A DNA stretch of 64,000 nucleotides from Erythrobacter sp. NAP1 (GTDB lineage Bacteria; Pseudomonadota; Alphaproteobacteria; Sphingomonadales; Sphingomonadaceae): positions 682,001 through 746,000 of the forward strand of contig NZ_CH672390.1 in the NCBI RefSeq assembly GCF_000152865.1, read 5' to 3'. Shown here piece by piece: positions 44,065 through 52,905 of the stretch. Both the position numbers and the translations under genes were made by a program. Position 1 is the first letter of the stretch. Each line of letters starts with the position of its first letter. Under the pieces are notes generated by a model. That model saw nothing but the letters and a program-made list of their open reading frames with translations, had not been told where the DNA came from and did not search any database.

Positions 44065-44693
44065 GGCTGTGCCTTCCGGCGCGGCAGCGCAATCTCGCTG
44101 ACTTCGAGGAAGCGCCCGTTCTGGCGCACCCGCGCGGGAACAGCCTTGATACCGAATTTTTGCGTCAGCTTGCCGCCCTGGTCGAAATAGAAGCGGCGTT
44201 GACGGGCCTTCATCAGCTCGAGCGGTGCGCCTTTCACGAGGATCAGCTTGGCATTGGCGTCCTGCCTCAGCGCCCAGGCGATCTGCGCAGGGTCGTCGCC
44301 GTCGAGAAACAGGAGGTCGGAGCGCAGCTTGACGCTGTCGAGCGGATTGACCCGGGTTCCGGCGGCATGGATCAGCGCGCCTTTTGCGCCCCGGATATCG
44401 GCAGCAAGCGCGATTGTCGGATCGAACGCCCAGCTGCGGCTTGCGCTTGCGCGAATGAGGCCGGCAACCGGATCGGGCCGGTTGACGCGTGCGATCGTGC
44501 GACGCTTGAGTTCCTCGTTGAGCCGCGCGGTCTCGCCCGACTTTTCCATCTGCGCGAGGCGCGTATGAATCTGTTCGAGCAGGTCGCGCTCGATCACAGG
44601 GAAGACCGCGCCGCGCTGGCCGTAGTCTCGTGCCTGCAGGCTGGCAGGGAGCATGGCGAGGAGAAGCGCGCCAATCGGAAGGAAAGAGCGCAT
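44061..44693 (-). CDS. traW: TraW: F-type pilus assembly protein
   Basis: 210 aa from the ATG at 44693, set by the signal peptide 'FLPIGALLLAMLPASLQA' and the TGATG junction with the peptidase gene. It has the family segments 'YGQRGAVFPVIERDLLEQI', 'LDSVKLRSDLLFLDGDDPAQIAW' and 'FYFDQGGKLTQKFGIKAVPA'. TraW is periplasmic and works with TrbC, TraU and TrbI. ATGA overlap with traU. Confidence 0.93.
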   Translation of the reverse strand: MRSFLPIGALLLAMLPASLQARDYGQRGAVFPVIERDLLEQIHTRLAQMEKSGETARLNEELKRRTIARVNRPDPVAGLIRASASRSWAFDPTIALAADIRGAKGALIHAAGTRVNPLDSVKLRSDLLFLDGDDPAQIAWALRQDANAKLILVKGAPLELMKARQRRFYFDQGGKLTQKFGIKAVPARVRQNGRFLEVSEIALPRRKAQP

Positions 44694-45199
44694 CACAGGA
44701 TTGCCCTCCCGCTGCCGAGGATCTGCCCGCGGCAGACGAAGCCGATTTCCCCGTAGCGGCTGTCTAGCCCGCGTGGATGGTCGGTTCCGGTGTAGTAGCA
44801 ACCTTCCGGTATTGCGCCTTCGGGACCGCGCGTGAGCGGCACGCCAAGGCGGGTGACCTCGAGCAGGCTCGCGACCTGCTTTCCGTCGATGAAGACCGCA
44901 TCGCCCTCGTGGCGCACGACATCGCCCGGCATGCCAAGCACGTGCTTGCCAAACATCTGCGGTTCCTTTCCGAAATGCCTTTCGACGAGTTCGCTTTGCG
45001 GCGGCTCAAAGAAGATCAGGCTGCCGCGTTCGATCGGCGCGCGCTTGTCGAGCCAGAACGCCCAGTTTGGCAGGCTCGGGCTCGCATTGATGAGGAAAGC
45101 GTGGTCCTTGCTGAAGGCATCGAGCGGCGCCCAGGCGAGCGGCAGCAGGACCAGCCCCGAGAGCAGCAGCGAACGGCGGATCGAGCGGGGCAGGCTCAT
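44693..45199 (-). CDS. S26 signal peptidase of the transfer operon (TraF-RP4/TrhF type)
   Basis: A 168-aa S26 peptidase with one N-terminal membrane helix. The catalytic Ser is in 'LINASPSLPNWAFW' and the Lys in 'FGKHVLGMPGDVV'; the C-terminal 'GTDHPRGLDSRYGEIGFV' is the usual last box. In RP4 the equivalent enzyme cuts and cyclises the pilin, while F uses LepB; finding one in an F-type operon suggests dedicated processing of the TraA-type pilin (52906-53232). Similar genes (trhF) occur in H-type plasmids. ATGA overlap with trbI. Confidence 0.88.
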   Translation of the reverse strand: MSLPRSIRRSLLLSGLVLLPLAWAPLDAFSKDHAFLINASPSLPNWAFWLDKRAPIERGSLIFFEPPQSELVERHFGKEPQMFGKHVLGMPGDVVRHEGDAVFIDGKQVASLLEVTRLGVPLTRGPEGAIPEGCYYTGTDHPRGLDSRYGEIGFVCRGQILGSGRAIL

Positions 45200-45576
45200 G
45201 GCTGGATCTCCCCTGCGAGCTTGTCCGCGATGCGCTGCTCGAGTTCGGAGGTTGCGTCTTCGGCAGCGCCCGCGAGCACGGCCTCGGCAACCAGCACCAC
45301 GCGGCCGTCATGGCCCATGTCGGCAACGGCGCTTTCGGCGGCCTTGAGGTAGGCAAGGCTAGCCGCTTGGACGACCGCCGGATCGGCATCGGCGCGCGCG
45401 GCTTCCTCGACGAATGTCCCGATGGTCTCGGCGAGCCGGACCGTGACGATCCGCTGCTCCGGGGAGCTGGTGACCTGCTGCGTGATCCACGCACCCCACA
45501 GGAGCGCGGCAACGAGCACCGCTACGGCGAGGAGTTTCGGGCCCAGCTGGCTAAGCGGGAGGTGCAGTCTATCCAT
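45196..45576 (-). CDS. trbI: TrbI (F-type): pilus assembly/retraction protein
   Basis: 126 aa from the ATG at 45576; the longer open frame upstream is a shadow of the neighbouring gene. One membrane helix near the N-terminus ('KLLAVAVLVAALLWGAWI') is followed by a periplasmic domain starting 'QRIVTVRLAETIGTFVEEAAR', typical of TrbI_Ftype. It affects pilus retraction in F and usually sits between traC and traW, as here. ATGA overlap with the S26 gene and an 8-base overlap with the upstream gene. Confidence 0.85.
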   Translation of the reverse strand: MDRLHLPLSQLGPKLLAVAVLVAALLWGAWITQQVTSSPEQRIVTVRLAETIGTFVEEAARADADPAVVQAASLAYLKAAESAVADMGHDGRVVLVAEAVLAGAAEDATSELEQRIADKLAGEIQP

Positions 45577-45973
45577 GGCGGGGAGATCCTTCGGCGAGGC
45601 GGCGATCGAGGCGGCGCAGGAAAGCCGGCAGCCGCAGCAGGGTGAGGCCGCCAGCTGCGATGAGGAATGCGATCTGGAGGTCCTGCGCAAAGAAGCGGCG
45701 CGCGACCGGTTCAGCGGTGCGGTAATGGTCGGCAAGATTGCCGAGCTGCGCGAACAGCGCCGTGAGATCCCAGCCTGCTACAGCCAGGAACACGAACAGC
45801 GGCAGGCCGAGGACCAGCAGCAGCGTGCTCGCCGCGAAGCTTGCCGTTTCGATCAGCACCAGGCAGGTGCCCTGGAACAGCGCCAGCCAGTCGATCACAC
45901 GGTGCTTGTCGCGGGCTTGTCTGACTGACGGAAGCGGCACGCGATTTACGAGCGTGGTGGTCTCGAGCACCAT
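45569..45973 (-). CDS. Unknown membrane protein between traC and trbI
   Basis: 134 aa from the ATG at 45973, which shares its A with the traC stop (TGATG). The longer open frame upstream is only a shadow of traC. There are two or three hydrophobic segments: 'GTCLVLIETASFAASTLLLVL', 'PLFVFLAVAGWDLTALFA' and 'LQIAFLIAAGGLTLLRLPAFL'. F has no gene of this kind here. It resembles no named tra protein I know; it may be an element-specific T4SS or exclusion component. Confidence 0.75.
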   Translation of the reverse strand: MVLETTTLVNRVPLPSVRQARDKHRVIDWLALFQGTCLVLIETASFAASTLLLVLGLPLFVFLAVAGWDLTALFAQLGNLADHYRTAEPVARRFFAQDLQIAFLIAAGGLTLLRLPAFLRRLDRRLAEGSPRHG

Positions 45974-48522
45974 CACATGCCTCCTTCTACGCCTGCGACC
46001 AGCGCGACTGCGCGCTCCAGCGGCATGCCGTTTTCGACATGGCGGTGGATCGCGGCATAGGTGTCGGGATCGGAGGAGAAGATGGTTGCCGAGAGTGTGT
46101 CGAGCACCAGGCGTCCAACGGCTTCCATCTCGGGACCTTTGAGGTAGATCTCGCTGTACTCGGTGCCCGAGCGCTTGAGGCTGCGGATCAGCGTCTCGGT
46201 CCGGTCGTCCATGTCGAGCCGGGCCTCCTTGCGGAAATCGGCGATGGTCTCGGGCTTCTGTTGGAGCACCAGCATCCAGTCGCTGTTTTCGAGCGCGGCG
46301 CGCGCACCATCGGACTTGTAGTAGTCGTTCAAGGACTGGGTCGCGGTCGCAAGCGCGCCGCCATATTTGCGCGCGGTGCGGGCATAGGTCTCGACGAACT
46401 CGCCCATCGAACCGCCCTTGAGCATCGCCCAGGCCTCGTCGATCAGCAGCAGCTTCTTGGTCGAGCGCGACGAGCGCGTCATCGCCTGACCGGTCATGAA
46501 CATGATTGCCGAGAGGACAACGCTTCGAAGCTCCTCGCGGGACGCGAGGTCGCTCATCTCGAAGACGGTGAAATCGTCTTCGAGCGCGAAACTCGCTTTC
46601 CCCGAGAAGAACCCGGCATAGCTGCCACCGCGGCAGAAGGGCGCGATCGCTGTGGCGAGATCCTTGCCCGCCTCGTTCTCGCTCTGATGGAGCGCATGCG
46701 CGACGTCGTCGATCGCCCCGCCGCTGCCGAGCGCTTCCCACACCTGCGTCACCGCGCGGTCGATCAGCCCGCGCTCGGTGTCCGAAGGCGCGGCGCTTGG
46801 CCGCGCCATCTGGCCAACGATGGCCTTGATCATGGCGAAGCAGTCGAGCCGGTAATCCTCGTCTTCATGCGCGCGGGCATCGTCGACCATCGAGAAGGGG
46901 TTGAGTGAGAATCCCGAGGCGAGCGTGAACTCGACGAAGCGGCCGCCCTGTAACTTGACCGAATGCTCAAAACTGCGTCCGTCGTCGATCACCACGACCT
47001 TGGCGCCCGCGCCGCGCAGCGCGGCGCACAGCTCCTGCAGCAGCACCGACTTGCCCGAGCCCGACTTTCCGCAGATCGCGATGTTGTGGTTGCCCGCCGC
47101 GTTCTCGAAGGGCGACCAGAAGAAGGGCTGGCCGCGCCGTCCGAGGAGCAGCAGGTGCGGGATCGTCCCGCCGAGATACTCGCCCTGCAGGGGGGCGATA
47201 TTGGCCGCGGTGGTCGAGAGCATGGTCCGGAAGCGTTTGAGCCGCGCAAGGTCGTGGACCAGACCATCGGCGAGGCTCAACGGGAATGCCGCGACCAGGC
47301 CTTGCAGCTGGAGGAACCGCTCGTCGGCAAGGTCCCAGCCGGCGGCCTTGTAGATCGCCTTGACCGTGCGCTCATGCGCATCGCCTTCCCCCAGCGGCGA
47401 GATAGTGGTGAGGCCGTAAAAGAGCTTCACCAGCTTTTTGCCCGCCTGGAGCTCGGCCTGGACGTGCTTCCATTCGGCCGATTGCTCGCCAAGCCTAGGG
47501 AGGAAGCGCGCGCTCTTCGTTTCCGAAAGGCTGGTGGTGCGCATGAACTTGTAGCCGGCGCGCGCCGAGGCGGCCTCCTGGTCGGGATAGTGCAGGCACA
47601 GCATTGTCGCGGCGGGACAGGGAAAGCGCAGCTTGTCAGTAAACATGTCGCCGATGAGCCGCGCGCATTCCCACGGTGCCCAGCGCTCAGGGGTAGAGCG
47701 CACGCCGTAATGGCGCACATCGAAGCGGTCGGGATAGCATTCACCTACCTGAGGCACGCCATCTCGCGAGCGCCCGGTCTCGCGGAAGCGCTCGGTGCGC
47801 AAGATAAGCCGGTCGTCCTCGACCTCGAGTTCGATATCGCGGCGGATGGCCTGCGCGTCGAGCGTGTCCTCGCGGTTCCAGTGGGTGAGATCGGGTTCGC
47901 GCGCTGTCGTCGGCGAGGTGAGTTCGTCGACCAGTGCGAGCAGGCCTGCGGGCTCGAGCCTGTTCGATGCAAGGCCGAGCGAGTTCAGCATCCCCGCCAT
48001 CCCGTCGCGGCATTCGGTGAGTTCTGCATCGGTCACGTTTCCGGGCACCGGAACGCCCAGCGACAGCACGAGACGCACATGGCGCGCATGAAACGGCGCG
48101 TGTGCCGAGCCCGACTTCCAGACGAGATCGTAGAGCCGGTTGGTGCGGGCCTTCGCGATCGCTTCGTAGATCCCGCCCTGCTCGTAGCGCGGCGCGAACC
48201 AGGGGCCGACGATGGCGCCGATGCGCGGAGACGCGAAGTTCAGCACCTGCAAACAGGCGCCTTGCGGCAGGCTCTCGGAGAAGAACTGCCCGAGGATTTC
48301 ACCGGTGCGCTCATCGGCGCCGATGAGCGGGGTGACTTCGAGAATGAAGCCCTTCGAGTGCGCGTTGCGGTAGAGCCCCGGGCCCTCGTCATAGATGCGG
48401 TACGGAAGCCAGTCCGACAGCATGTCGAGCGCGAAACGCGGCTGCGCATGGTCGGCTTTCTTCGCATCGCCGAACAGGCCAGCGAGGAGCGCGTCGCGCG
48501 CAGAGGATAGCGAGAGGTTCAC
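45973..48522 (-). CDS. traC: TraC: T4SS ATPase (VirB4 family)
   Basis: An 849-aa TraC. Walker A is 'ICGKSGSGKSVLLQEL' (about residue 482) and Walker B 'KLLLIDEAWAMLKGG' (about 690), with 'TATQSLNDYYKS' after it. The N-terminal half has the family segment 'DWLPYRIYDEGPGLYRNAHSKGF'. It is the cytoplasmic ATPase that energises pilus assembly at the inner membrane. Length matches F TraC (875 aa). It overlaps traV by 4 bases and the downstream membrane gene by TGATG. Confidence 0.95.
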   Translation of the reverse strand: MNLSLSSARDALLAGLFGDAKKADHAQPRFALDMLSDWLPYRIYDEGPGLYRNAHSKGFILEVTPLIGADERTGEILGQFFSESLPQGACLQVLNFASPRIGAIVGPWFAPRYEQGGIYEAIAKARTNRLYDLVWKSGSAHAPFHARHVRLVLSLGVPVPGNVTDAELTECRDGMAGMLNSLGLASNRLEPAGLLALVDELTSPTTAREPDLTHWNREDTLDAQAIRRDIELEVEDDRLILRTERFRETGRSRDGVPQVGECYPDRFDVRHYGVRSTPERWAPWECARLIGDMFTDKLRFPCPAATMLCLHYPDQEAASARAGYKFMRTTSLSETKSARFLPRLGEQSAEWKHVQAELQAGKKLVKLFYGLTTISPLGEGDAHERTVKAIYKAAGWDLADERFLQLQGLVAAFPLSLADGLVHDLARLKRFRTMLSTTAANIAPLQGEYLGGTIPHLLLLGRRGQPFFWSPFENAAGNHNIAICGKSGSGKSVLLQELCAALRGAGAKVVVIDDGRSFEHSVKLQGGRFVEFTLASGFSLNPFSMVDDARAHEDEDYRLDCFAMIKAIVGQMARPSAAPSDTERGLIDRAVTQVWEALGSGGAIDDVAHALHQSENEAGKDLATAIAPFCRGGSYAGFFSGKASFALEDDFTVFEMSDLASREELRSVVLSAIMFMTGQAMTRSSRSTKKLLLIDEAWAMLKGGSMGEFVETYARTARKYGGALATATQSLNDYYKSDGARAALENSDWMLVLQQKPETIADFRKEARLDMDDRTETLIRSLKRSGTEYSEIYLKGPEMEAVGRLVLDTLSATIFSSDPDTYAAIHRHVENGMPLERAVALVAGVEGGM

Positions 48523-49103
48523 TTGGGCTCTCCTTCGGGCAGAACAGGGTGGGGCACCTGGCCGGGGGAGGGGGAACGACCAGGTGCCCCGGGGTCCGGC
48601 GCTTTGGCACCGGGCAGCTCCGTCAGATCCTGTGCGGGGATGACCAGGACATCGGGAGGCTGCTGGGGGGAGGGATTGGAATGCTGGAATGGACGTGCTT
48701 CTGCGGCGGCGGGCGGCGGGCCTTCCGCTTCAGCCGGGCGCGCCAGTGCGCGCAGAACGTCGCCGGTCGAACGCGGCGCGCGCCAGCGCTCGGCAGCGCG
48801 ATCGGGCAGCACGACATGAACGACCCGGGCCTCGTGGATGCGGCCCGCCTCGTCGCGGTAGCCCGCAACGACGATCCGCAATTCGCGATCACCGGCCCCG
48901 TGCGCTCGCGCAGAGGCATGACCGGACCGTTCTGCCTGTGAAGCGCGGGTGGCGGCATCGTCGATCATCGAGGTTGGCGCGCAGCTTCCCTCCGGCGCGC
49001 GGCAGGAAAAGTCGCCCTTGACGTTGCCGCCAAGTGTAGCGCAGCCGGCGATCATCAAGGAGAGGGTTGCCGTCGCTCCGACACGGGTCACACGGCCGCT
49101 CAT
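48519..49103 (-). CDS. traV: TraV: outer-membrane lipoprotein of the T4SS core
   Basis: 194 aa from the ATG at 49103, chosen for its signal peptide with lipobox 'MIAGC' (Cys21) and ATGA overlap with the DsbC gene. 'TLGGNVKGDFSCRAPEGSC' with its two Cys is the classical TraV motif. The C-terminal half is Pro-rich (PSPQQPPDVLVIPAQ) and less conserved. It anchors the TraB-TraK core complex in the outer membrane, like VirB7. Confidence 0.92.
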   Translation of the reverse strand: MSGRVTRVGATATLSLMIAGCATLGGNVKGDFSCRAPEGSCAPTSMIDDAATRASQAERSGHASARAHGAGDRELRIVVAGYRDEAGRIHEARVVHVVLPDRAAERWRAPRSTGDVLRALARPAEAEGPPPAAAEARPFQHSNPSPQQPPDVLVIPAQDLTELPGAKAPDPGAPGRSPSPGQVPHPVLPEGEPK

Positions 49104-49978
49104 TGCTTCGATCCGGTCTTGGCATTGGCAAATGCGCGCAGTGTCTTTGCATCGCGGTAGCCGTGCAGCACCGCACCGTCGCGCGCTCTGACGATCACCG
49201 GGGTTCCGGCAAAGCCGTTGGCCTGTGCAAAGGCTTCGTTGGCATCGAGCGCAGCTGCTTTCTTGCAGGCAGCGCGCGGTTCGAGGTGCTTGCCGGTGTA
49301 GGCGGCATGGAGCGCCCCGACCGGATCGGCGGCGCACAGCACCGCCTCGGACATGCGGCGGCTCGATGCGCCGAAGATCGAGATCGGCCGCTCCTCGACA
49401 AGGACGCCTGCCTTCTCGAGTTCGCCGGTGAGCCGCTTGCAGTAGCCGCACTGGAAATCCGAGAAGACTACCAGCTTCGGCCCCTTGGGATTGCCCCACA
49501 GGATCGCGCCTACTGCGGGCAAGACTTTGAGATCGACATGCGTCGCGGCCCGCCTGTCGCGGGGTTCTGCAACGTCGTGCCGACCGGCAGTGTCCTCGCC
49601 GGCAGCGCGGGCTGCGCCGGCGGCGAGCAGGTCGGGATTGAGTTCAAGCAGGCGCGCGGCGGTTACGTCGCGCCGCTCCTCCATGTCGTAGAGCCGCCCG
49701 ACGAAGAGGTAGCGTGCCGCTTCGTCGATGTAGAACAGCGTCTCTCCCGAGACGACCTCGCACCACGGCGCGAATGTCTTGCAATCGAGCGCGTCGATCG
49801 GTGTCTTGGGCAGACGAAGCTTGAGCGCTTCAACCACATTCTGCGTGATCGCGGCCTGCGCCGGCATGGCGGTCACTACCGCGACACCGCTTGTAAGGAG
49901 GGCTGCTGCGCTGGCGGCGGCGAGCGATATGTGCGCGGCGCGCGCCTTGAGGCCGGGCCGCTGGTTCGAGTAGTTCAT
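49100..49978 (-). CDS. DsbC-like periplasmic disulfide isomerase of the tra operon
   Basis: A 292-aa protein with a signal peptide ('ISLAAASAAALLTSGVAVV') and a C-terminal DsbC/G thioredoxin fold: 'VVFSDFQCGYCKRLTGELE' (CGYC active site), 'CAADPVGALHAAYTG' and the cis-Pro in 'FAGTPVIV'. The N-terminal part includes the 'LFYIDEAARYLFVGRLYDM' segment of DsbC dimerisation domains, with an added linker. It should shuffle disulfides in TraN, TraU and TraH. Equivalent in role to F trbB. Confidence 0.92.
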   Translation of the reverse strand: MNYSNQRPGLKARAAHISLAAASAAALLTSGVAVVTAMPAQAAITQNVVEALKLRLPKTPIDALDCKTFAPWCEVVSGETLFYIDEAARYLFVGRLYDMEERRDVTAARLLELNPDLLAAGAARAAGEDTAGRHDVAEPRDRRAATHVDLKVLPAVGAILWGNPKGPKLVVFSDFQCGYCKRLTGELEKAGVLVEERPISIFGASSRRMSEAVLCAADPVGALHAAYTGKHLEPRAACKKAAALDANEAFAQANGFAGTPVIVRARDGAVLHGYRDAKTLRAFANAKTGSKQ

Positions 49979-51258
49979 TGGGGTGTGCTCCTGACATGGA
50001 CGCCGTCGAGAAAGACGATCTCGACTGCGATGCCGGTCGGCATCTCGACGACGGGTTGGTACTGTTCTGCGCGTTCGATGAGGTATTTGCTGACCGTGTC
50101 GGCGGCTTCGCCCGCGCCCTGGCCGAGGCCGCCTGCGAGAATGTCGGTCGGCGAGAGCGCGTCGCGCCTGCCGTCGCTGCCGACAGGCTGCGCAAAGATG
50201 CCGTTGGCATTGGCCGAGAAGCCGCGTCCGAACCCGCCGACGATCCCGGCGAGCAGCGCCTGGCTGACGAGGCTGCCTTCGCGGCTGACGACATTGCCGC
50301 GAACGCCCGACTTGCCGGCAAAGGCGATGAACCCCTTGACCTCGCTCACCGCAAAGCGTCCGCCCGGTTGCGCACAGGTCATGCGCACAAGCTTGACGTA
50401 AACCTTCTCGGCCGAGAGATCGCCGCGCGCCGCGCCGTTGACGAGGCAGCCGGTGAGATCGGTGGTGAGAAGCTTGTTGCCCTGCAGCACCGAGCGCGCC
50501 GGACCGGTGATACGCAGCACCACGGGCAGCGGATCGCTCTGGCTGGTAACGCCCGTCGAGGCGTCGACCCCGACGATCACGGTGGCAGGTGCATAGCTGT
50601 TGGGCGGCAGGTAATCGCGGCTTGCCTCGAGCAGCAGCGTCGGCGCGCTTTCGATTGCCTTGGTCTTGGCGGCGCCCGGCTTGTCGGATGAGAAACTCAG
50701 CAGGCTTGCCTTGGGTTCGCTGGGTGGCTCGAGCGCTCCGGGAGGGAAGCCCGGAGCCCGCGGATCGGCTGAGGGAACCGGCGTAACTGGGGGATTGGCG
50801 CGCACCGTCTCGAGTTCCGAGCGCAAGGCGGCGTTCTCGGCCGAGATCGCATCGATCGCCGCCTGACCGTCGCTGATCATCCCCGCGTTTTCGCCGCGCA
50901 ATGTCTCGAGCTCCTGCTCGATCGAGGCCTTGGGAAGCTGGCTTTCCTGCAGGTCCTTGATCGCGCGGCCCTGCGCATCAAGACGGTTGCCGTAAGTGGC
51001 GACGAATTCGCGCTGCGAGAGATTGCGATTGACCAGCGCGCCGGTCTCGATCGTGGTCGCGCCCGCGCCGCCGGCGCCGGCTTCATCCTCGCCGCCGAAG
51101 ATGAACATCGAACCGGAGATGAGTGCCACCCCGCCGATGCCGGCGAGCAGCAGCTTCTGGCGCTGCGCGACCGTGCGGTTGAGATTGCGCCGGGCTTCGC
51201 CGCGCGTCTCGTCCTTGGGCGCTGCGGCGGGCGTATCGTGTCTGTCGGTATCGGCCAT
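49975..51258 (-). CDS. traB: TraB: VirB10-like T4SS scaffold
   Basis: 427 aa. A short cytoplasmic N-terminus, one membrane helix ('LLLAGIGGVALISGSMFIFGG', about residues 34-54), a coiled-coil segment (about 90-150), a Pro-rich linker (PPVTPVPSADPRAPGFPPG), then the VirB10/TrbI beta-barrel: 'LPPNSYAPATVIVGVDASTGV', 'DLTGCLVNGAARGDLSAEKVYVKL' and 'GFIAFAGKSGVRGNVVSREGSL'. It spans both membranes in the core complex with TraK and TraV. Its start shares an A with the traK stop (TAATG). Confidence 0.94.
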   Translation of the reverse strand: MADTDRHDTPAAAPKDETRGEARRNLNRTVAQRQKLLLAGIGGVALISGSMFIFGGEDEAGAGGAGATTIETGALVNRNLSQREFVATYGNRLDAQGRAIKDLQESQLPKASIEQELETLRGENAGMISDGQAAIDAISAENAALRSELETVRANPPVTPVPSADPRAPGFPPGALEPPSEPKASLLSFSSDKPGAAKTKAIESAPTLLLEASRDYLPPNSYAPATVIVGVDASTGVTSQSDPLPVVLRITGPARSVLQGNKLLTTDLTGCLVNGAARGDLSAEKVYVKLVRMTCAQPGGRFAVSEVKGFIAFAGKSGVRGNVVSREGSLVSQALLAGIVGGFGRGFSANANGIFAQPVGSDGRRDALSPTDILAGGLGQGAGEAADTVSKYLIERAEQYQPVVEMPTGIAVEIVFLDGVHVRSTPQ

Positions 51259-52013
51259 TATTCGAGCCCTCCCTTCGCAAAGACGAGGAAGGCCTGCGTG
51301 CTCGCGCCGGGCTGGAGACTGTCGCGGCCATAGGCAAAGGCCAGCGCCCCGGCGGGCGCCTCGCGTTCACCGGCAAGGTCGACGGGCATCGGACCGAGAT
51401 TGCGCAGGGTGAAGGCCTGACCGATCAGCTCGGCACCTTCATATTCGGCGACCTGCTGCACTTCGAGGCTGTCGGTGCGGCGTGGTCGCGAGAGTTCGGC
51501 GCGCGCCCGGAAGCCCGGCAGAACACCGTCGCTCGCCATCGCCTCGATCAGGCGGATCGCGGCTTCGTCGCGCGTCGCTGCATAGCCTTCCCATTCGCTC
51601 GCCTGGGATTTGGCGAGCGCGGGATTGGTGACGAAGAGCTGGCTCGCTTCCTCGCCATCGACGCGGCAGGCGAACTTATAGACATAGCCCGCGCTGCTGG
51701 TCGCGAAGAAGCTGACTCTGGCGCTCGCGTATTGCAGCGGCACCGAGACATAGATGTCGCCGCGCACCGGTTCGTGGGTCACCTCGAAATCGTTGTAGGG
51801 ATAGCCGCTCGCCATCTTCGAGACATTGGCGAAACCATCCTTGATGAGGGCGATACGGGTCAGCGCGCCGCGCGCGAGCACGCAATCGATCGCGGCGCCA
51901 TCAGCGGCCTCGACGAACTGGTCGGCATGTGCCGGTGAAGCGTAGGCGGCCGTGGCGATTGCCAGCGCAACGCTGGTCAGCGCGGCGGGGAAGGGGCGGG
52001 ATAGGAGTGTCAT
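51258..52013 (-). CDS. traK: TraK: secretin-like (VirB9-like) T4SS core protein
   Basis: 251 aa with a signal peptide ('VALAIATAAYASPAHA'). It starts with 'DQFVEAADGAAIDCVLARGALTRI', a TraK/HrcC-like fold, and ends 'LTRPRRTD'-like and 'YEGAELIGQAFTLRNLGPMPVDL', as in TraK proteins. It forms the outer-membrane ring with TraB and TraV. ATGA overlap with traE upstream. Confidence 0.9.
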   Translation of the reverse strand: MTLLSRPFPAALTSVALAIATAAYASPAHADQFVEAADGAAIDCVLARGALTRIALIKDGFANVSKMASGYPYNDFEVTHEPVRGDIYVSVPLQYASARVSFFATSSAGYVYKFACRVDGEEASQLFVTNPALAKSQASEWEGYAATRDEAAIRLIEAMASDGVLPGFRARAELSRPRRTDSLEVQQVAEYEGAELIGQAFTLRNLGPMPVDLAGEREAPAGALAFAYGRDSLQPGASTQAFLVFAKGGLE

Positions 52014-52579
52014 GGGTTCTCCTCCTCGGTTTCGGTTGGGAGCTGGCGGAAGCCGGTGAGGCCGAGGCTGAGGCCGCGGCGGTTCCAGCTGAAGGCGAAG
52101 CTGCGCTGCTGGCTGGCGATCACCTGCGCTCCAACAAAGGTCTTGAGCGTGCCGGTGACGACAGCGGTGAGCGCCTGCGGATCGACCTCCATCCGCGAGA
52201 TGACGAAGGCCTGGCTGATGTCCGAACCGCGCTGCTCGTCGACGATCTTGACGAGCTCGGCCTTGAGGCTTCCGTGCGCTGTTGGATCTGCCACCTTCAG
52301 GACCTGTTCCATCCAGTAGTCGAGGCTCTCGGGTGCGCGATTGAGCAGCATGAGCGCGGTGTCGCGGGTGACAAGCTCAAGGTAGTGCGCATCGGTTGCG
52401 CTGCTCGTGAGCGTTATCCGCTCAGGCGTAACCGGGACCAGGATTACACTTTCCTCGCGCGTCGCCGCCGCGCCGACCGCCAGCACGCTTGTGAGGCCCA
52501 GCACGGCTGCCAGCGCGGCGAAGCGATTGCGCTGCTTGAGATGACGCTGGGCTTCCTCGTACGCGAATTCGTGTTTCAC
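52010..52579 (-). CDS. traE: TraE: VirB5/B8-like T4SS membrane protein
   Basis: A 189-aa TraE: a membrane helix near the N-terminus ('RFAALAAVLGLTSVLAVGAAA'), then the periplasmic domain with 'MLLNRAPESLDYWMEQVLKVADP' and 'FVISRMEVDPQALTAVVTGTLKTFVGAQVI', characteristic of TraE. It has a VirB8-like role in nucleating the pilus machine. 12 bases after traL. Confidence 0.92.
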   Translation of the reverse strand: MKHEFAYEEAQRHLKQRNRFAALAAVLGLTSVLAVGAAATREESVILVPVTPERITLTSSATDAHYLELVTRDTALMLLNRAPESLDYWMEQVLKVADPTAHGSLKAELVKIVDEQRGSDISQAFVISRMEVDPQALTAVVTGTLKTFVGAQVIASQQRSFAFSWNRRGLSLGLTGFRQLPTETEEENP

Positions 52580-52591
52580 TTGGGTCCTCCC

Positions 52592-52879
52592 TCAGCCTGC
52601 GAGCAGGCGGCAGTGGGAGGGCGGCGTGGCTTTCAGCCCGAGGAAGCTCCCCGGCAGATACCAGTAGGCAGCATGGACCAGTTTCGACCCTGCGCCTGAT
52701 GCCTTCGCCTTTCGAAGGGCGAACCAGGTCATGACCGATAGGCCGGTGCCGGTGATGATGTGCTGCGCAAGGATGCCCCAGGCGAACGGGACGAGCAGTC
52801 CCGCAAACTCGTCGATGGTCCAGAAACCGATGAGCTCCGGATCGTCGAGCCGCCGTGGAACGAGGTATCTGTCGGCCAT
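52592..52879 (-). CDS. traL: TraL: small T4SS membrane protein (VirB3-like)
   Basis: A 95-aa TraL: 'YLVPRRLDDPELIGFWTIDEF' is the family N-terminus, followed by one or two hydrophobic segments ('GLLVPFAWGILAQHIITGTG') and 'HAAYWYLPGSFLGLKATPPSHCRLLAG' at the end. It probably works with the pilin at the inner membrane. Located right after the pilin gene as in F (traA-traL-traE). Confidence 0.93.
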   Translation of the reverse strand: MADRYLVPRRLDDPELIGFWTIDEFAGLLVPFAWGILAQHIITGTGLSVMTWFALRKAKASGAGSKLVHAAYWYLPGSFLGLKATPPSHCRLLAG

Positions 52880-52905
52880 GCCGCCCTCCCGTCGTTAGAC
52901 CGCGA

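Noticed and set aside
36644..47000. Long antisense ORFs in the tra operon (for example 36644-38038, 40584-42821 and 46963-48510 on the plus strand)
   Set aside because: They mirror GC-rich codons of traG, traN and traC, lack ribosome sites, and have shadow-like Arg/Ala-rich composition.
20463..52729. 22-base near-repeat (20 of 22 matches, starting GCCTTTCGAAGGG) at 20463 and in traL at 52707
   Set aside because: The core is a palindrome, the second copy lies inside traL coding sequence, and a match of this quality is within chance for all pairs in 64 kb.
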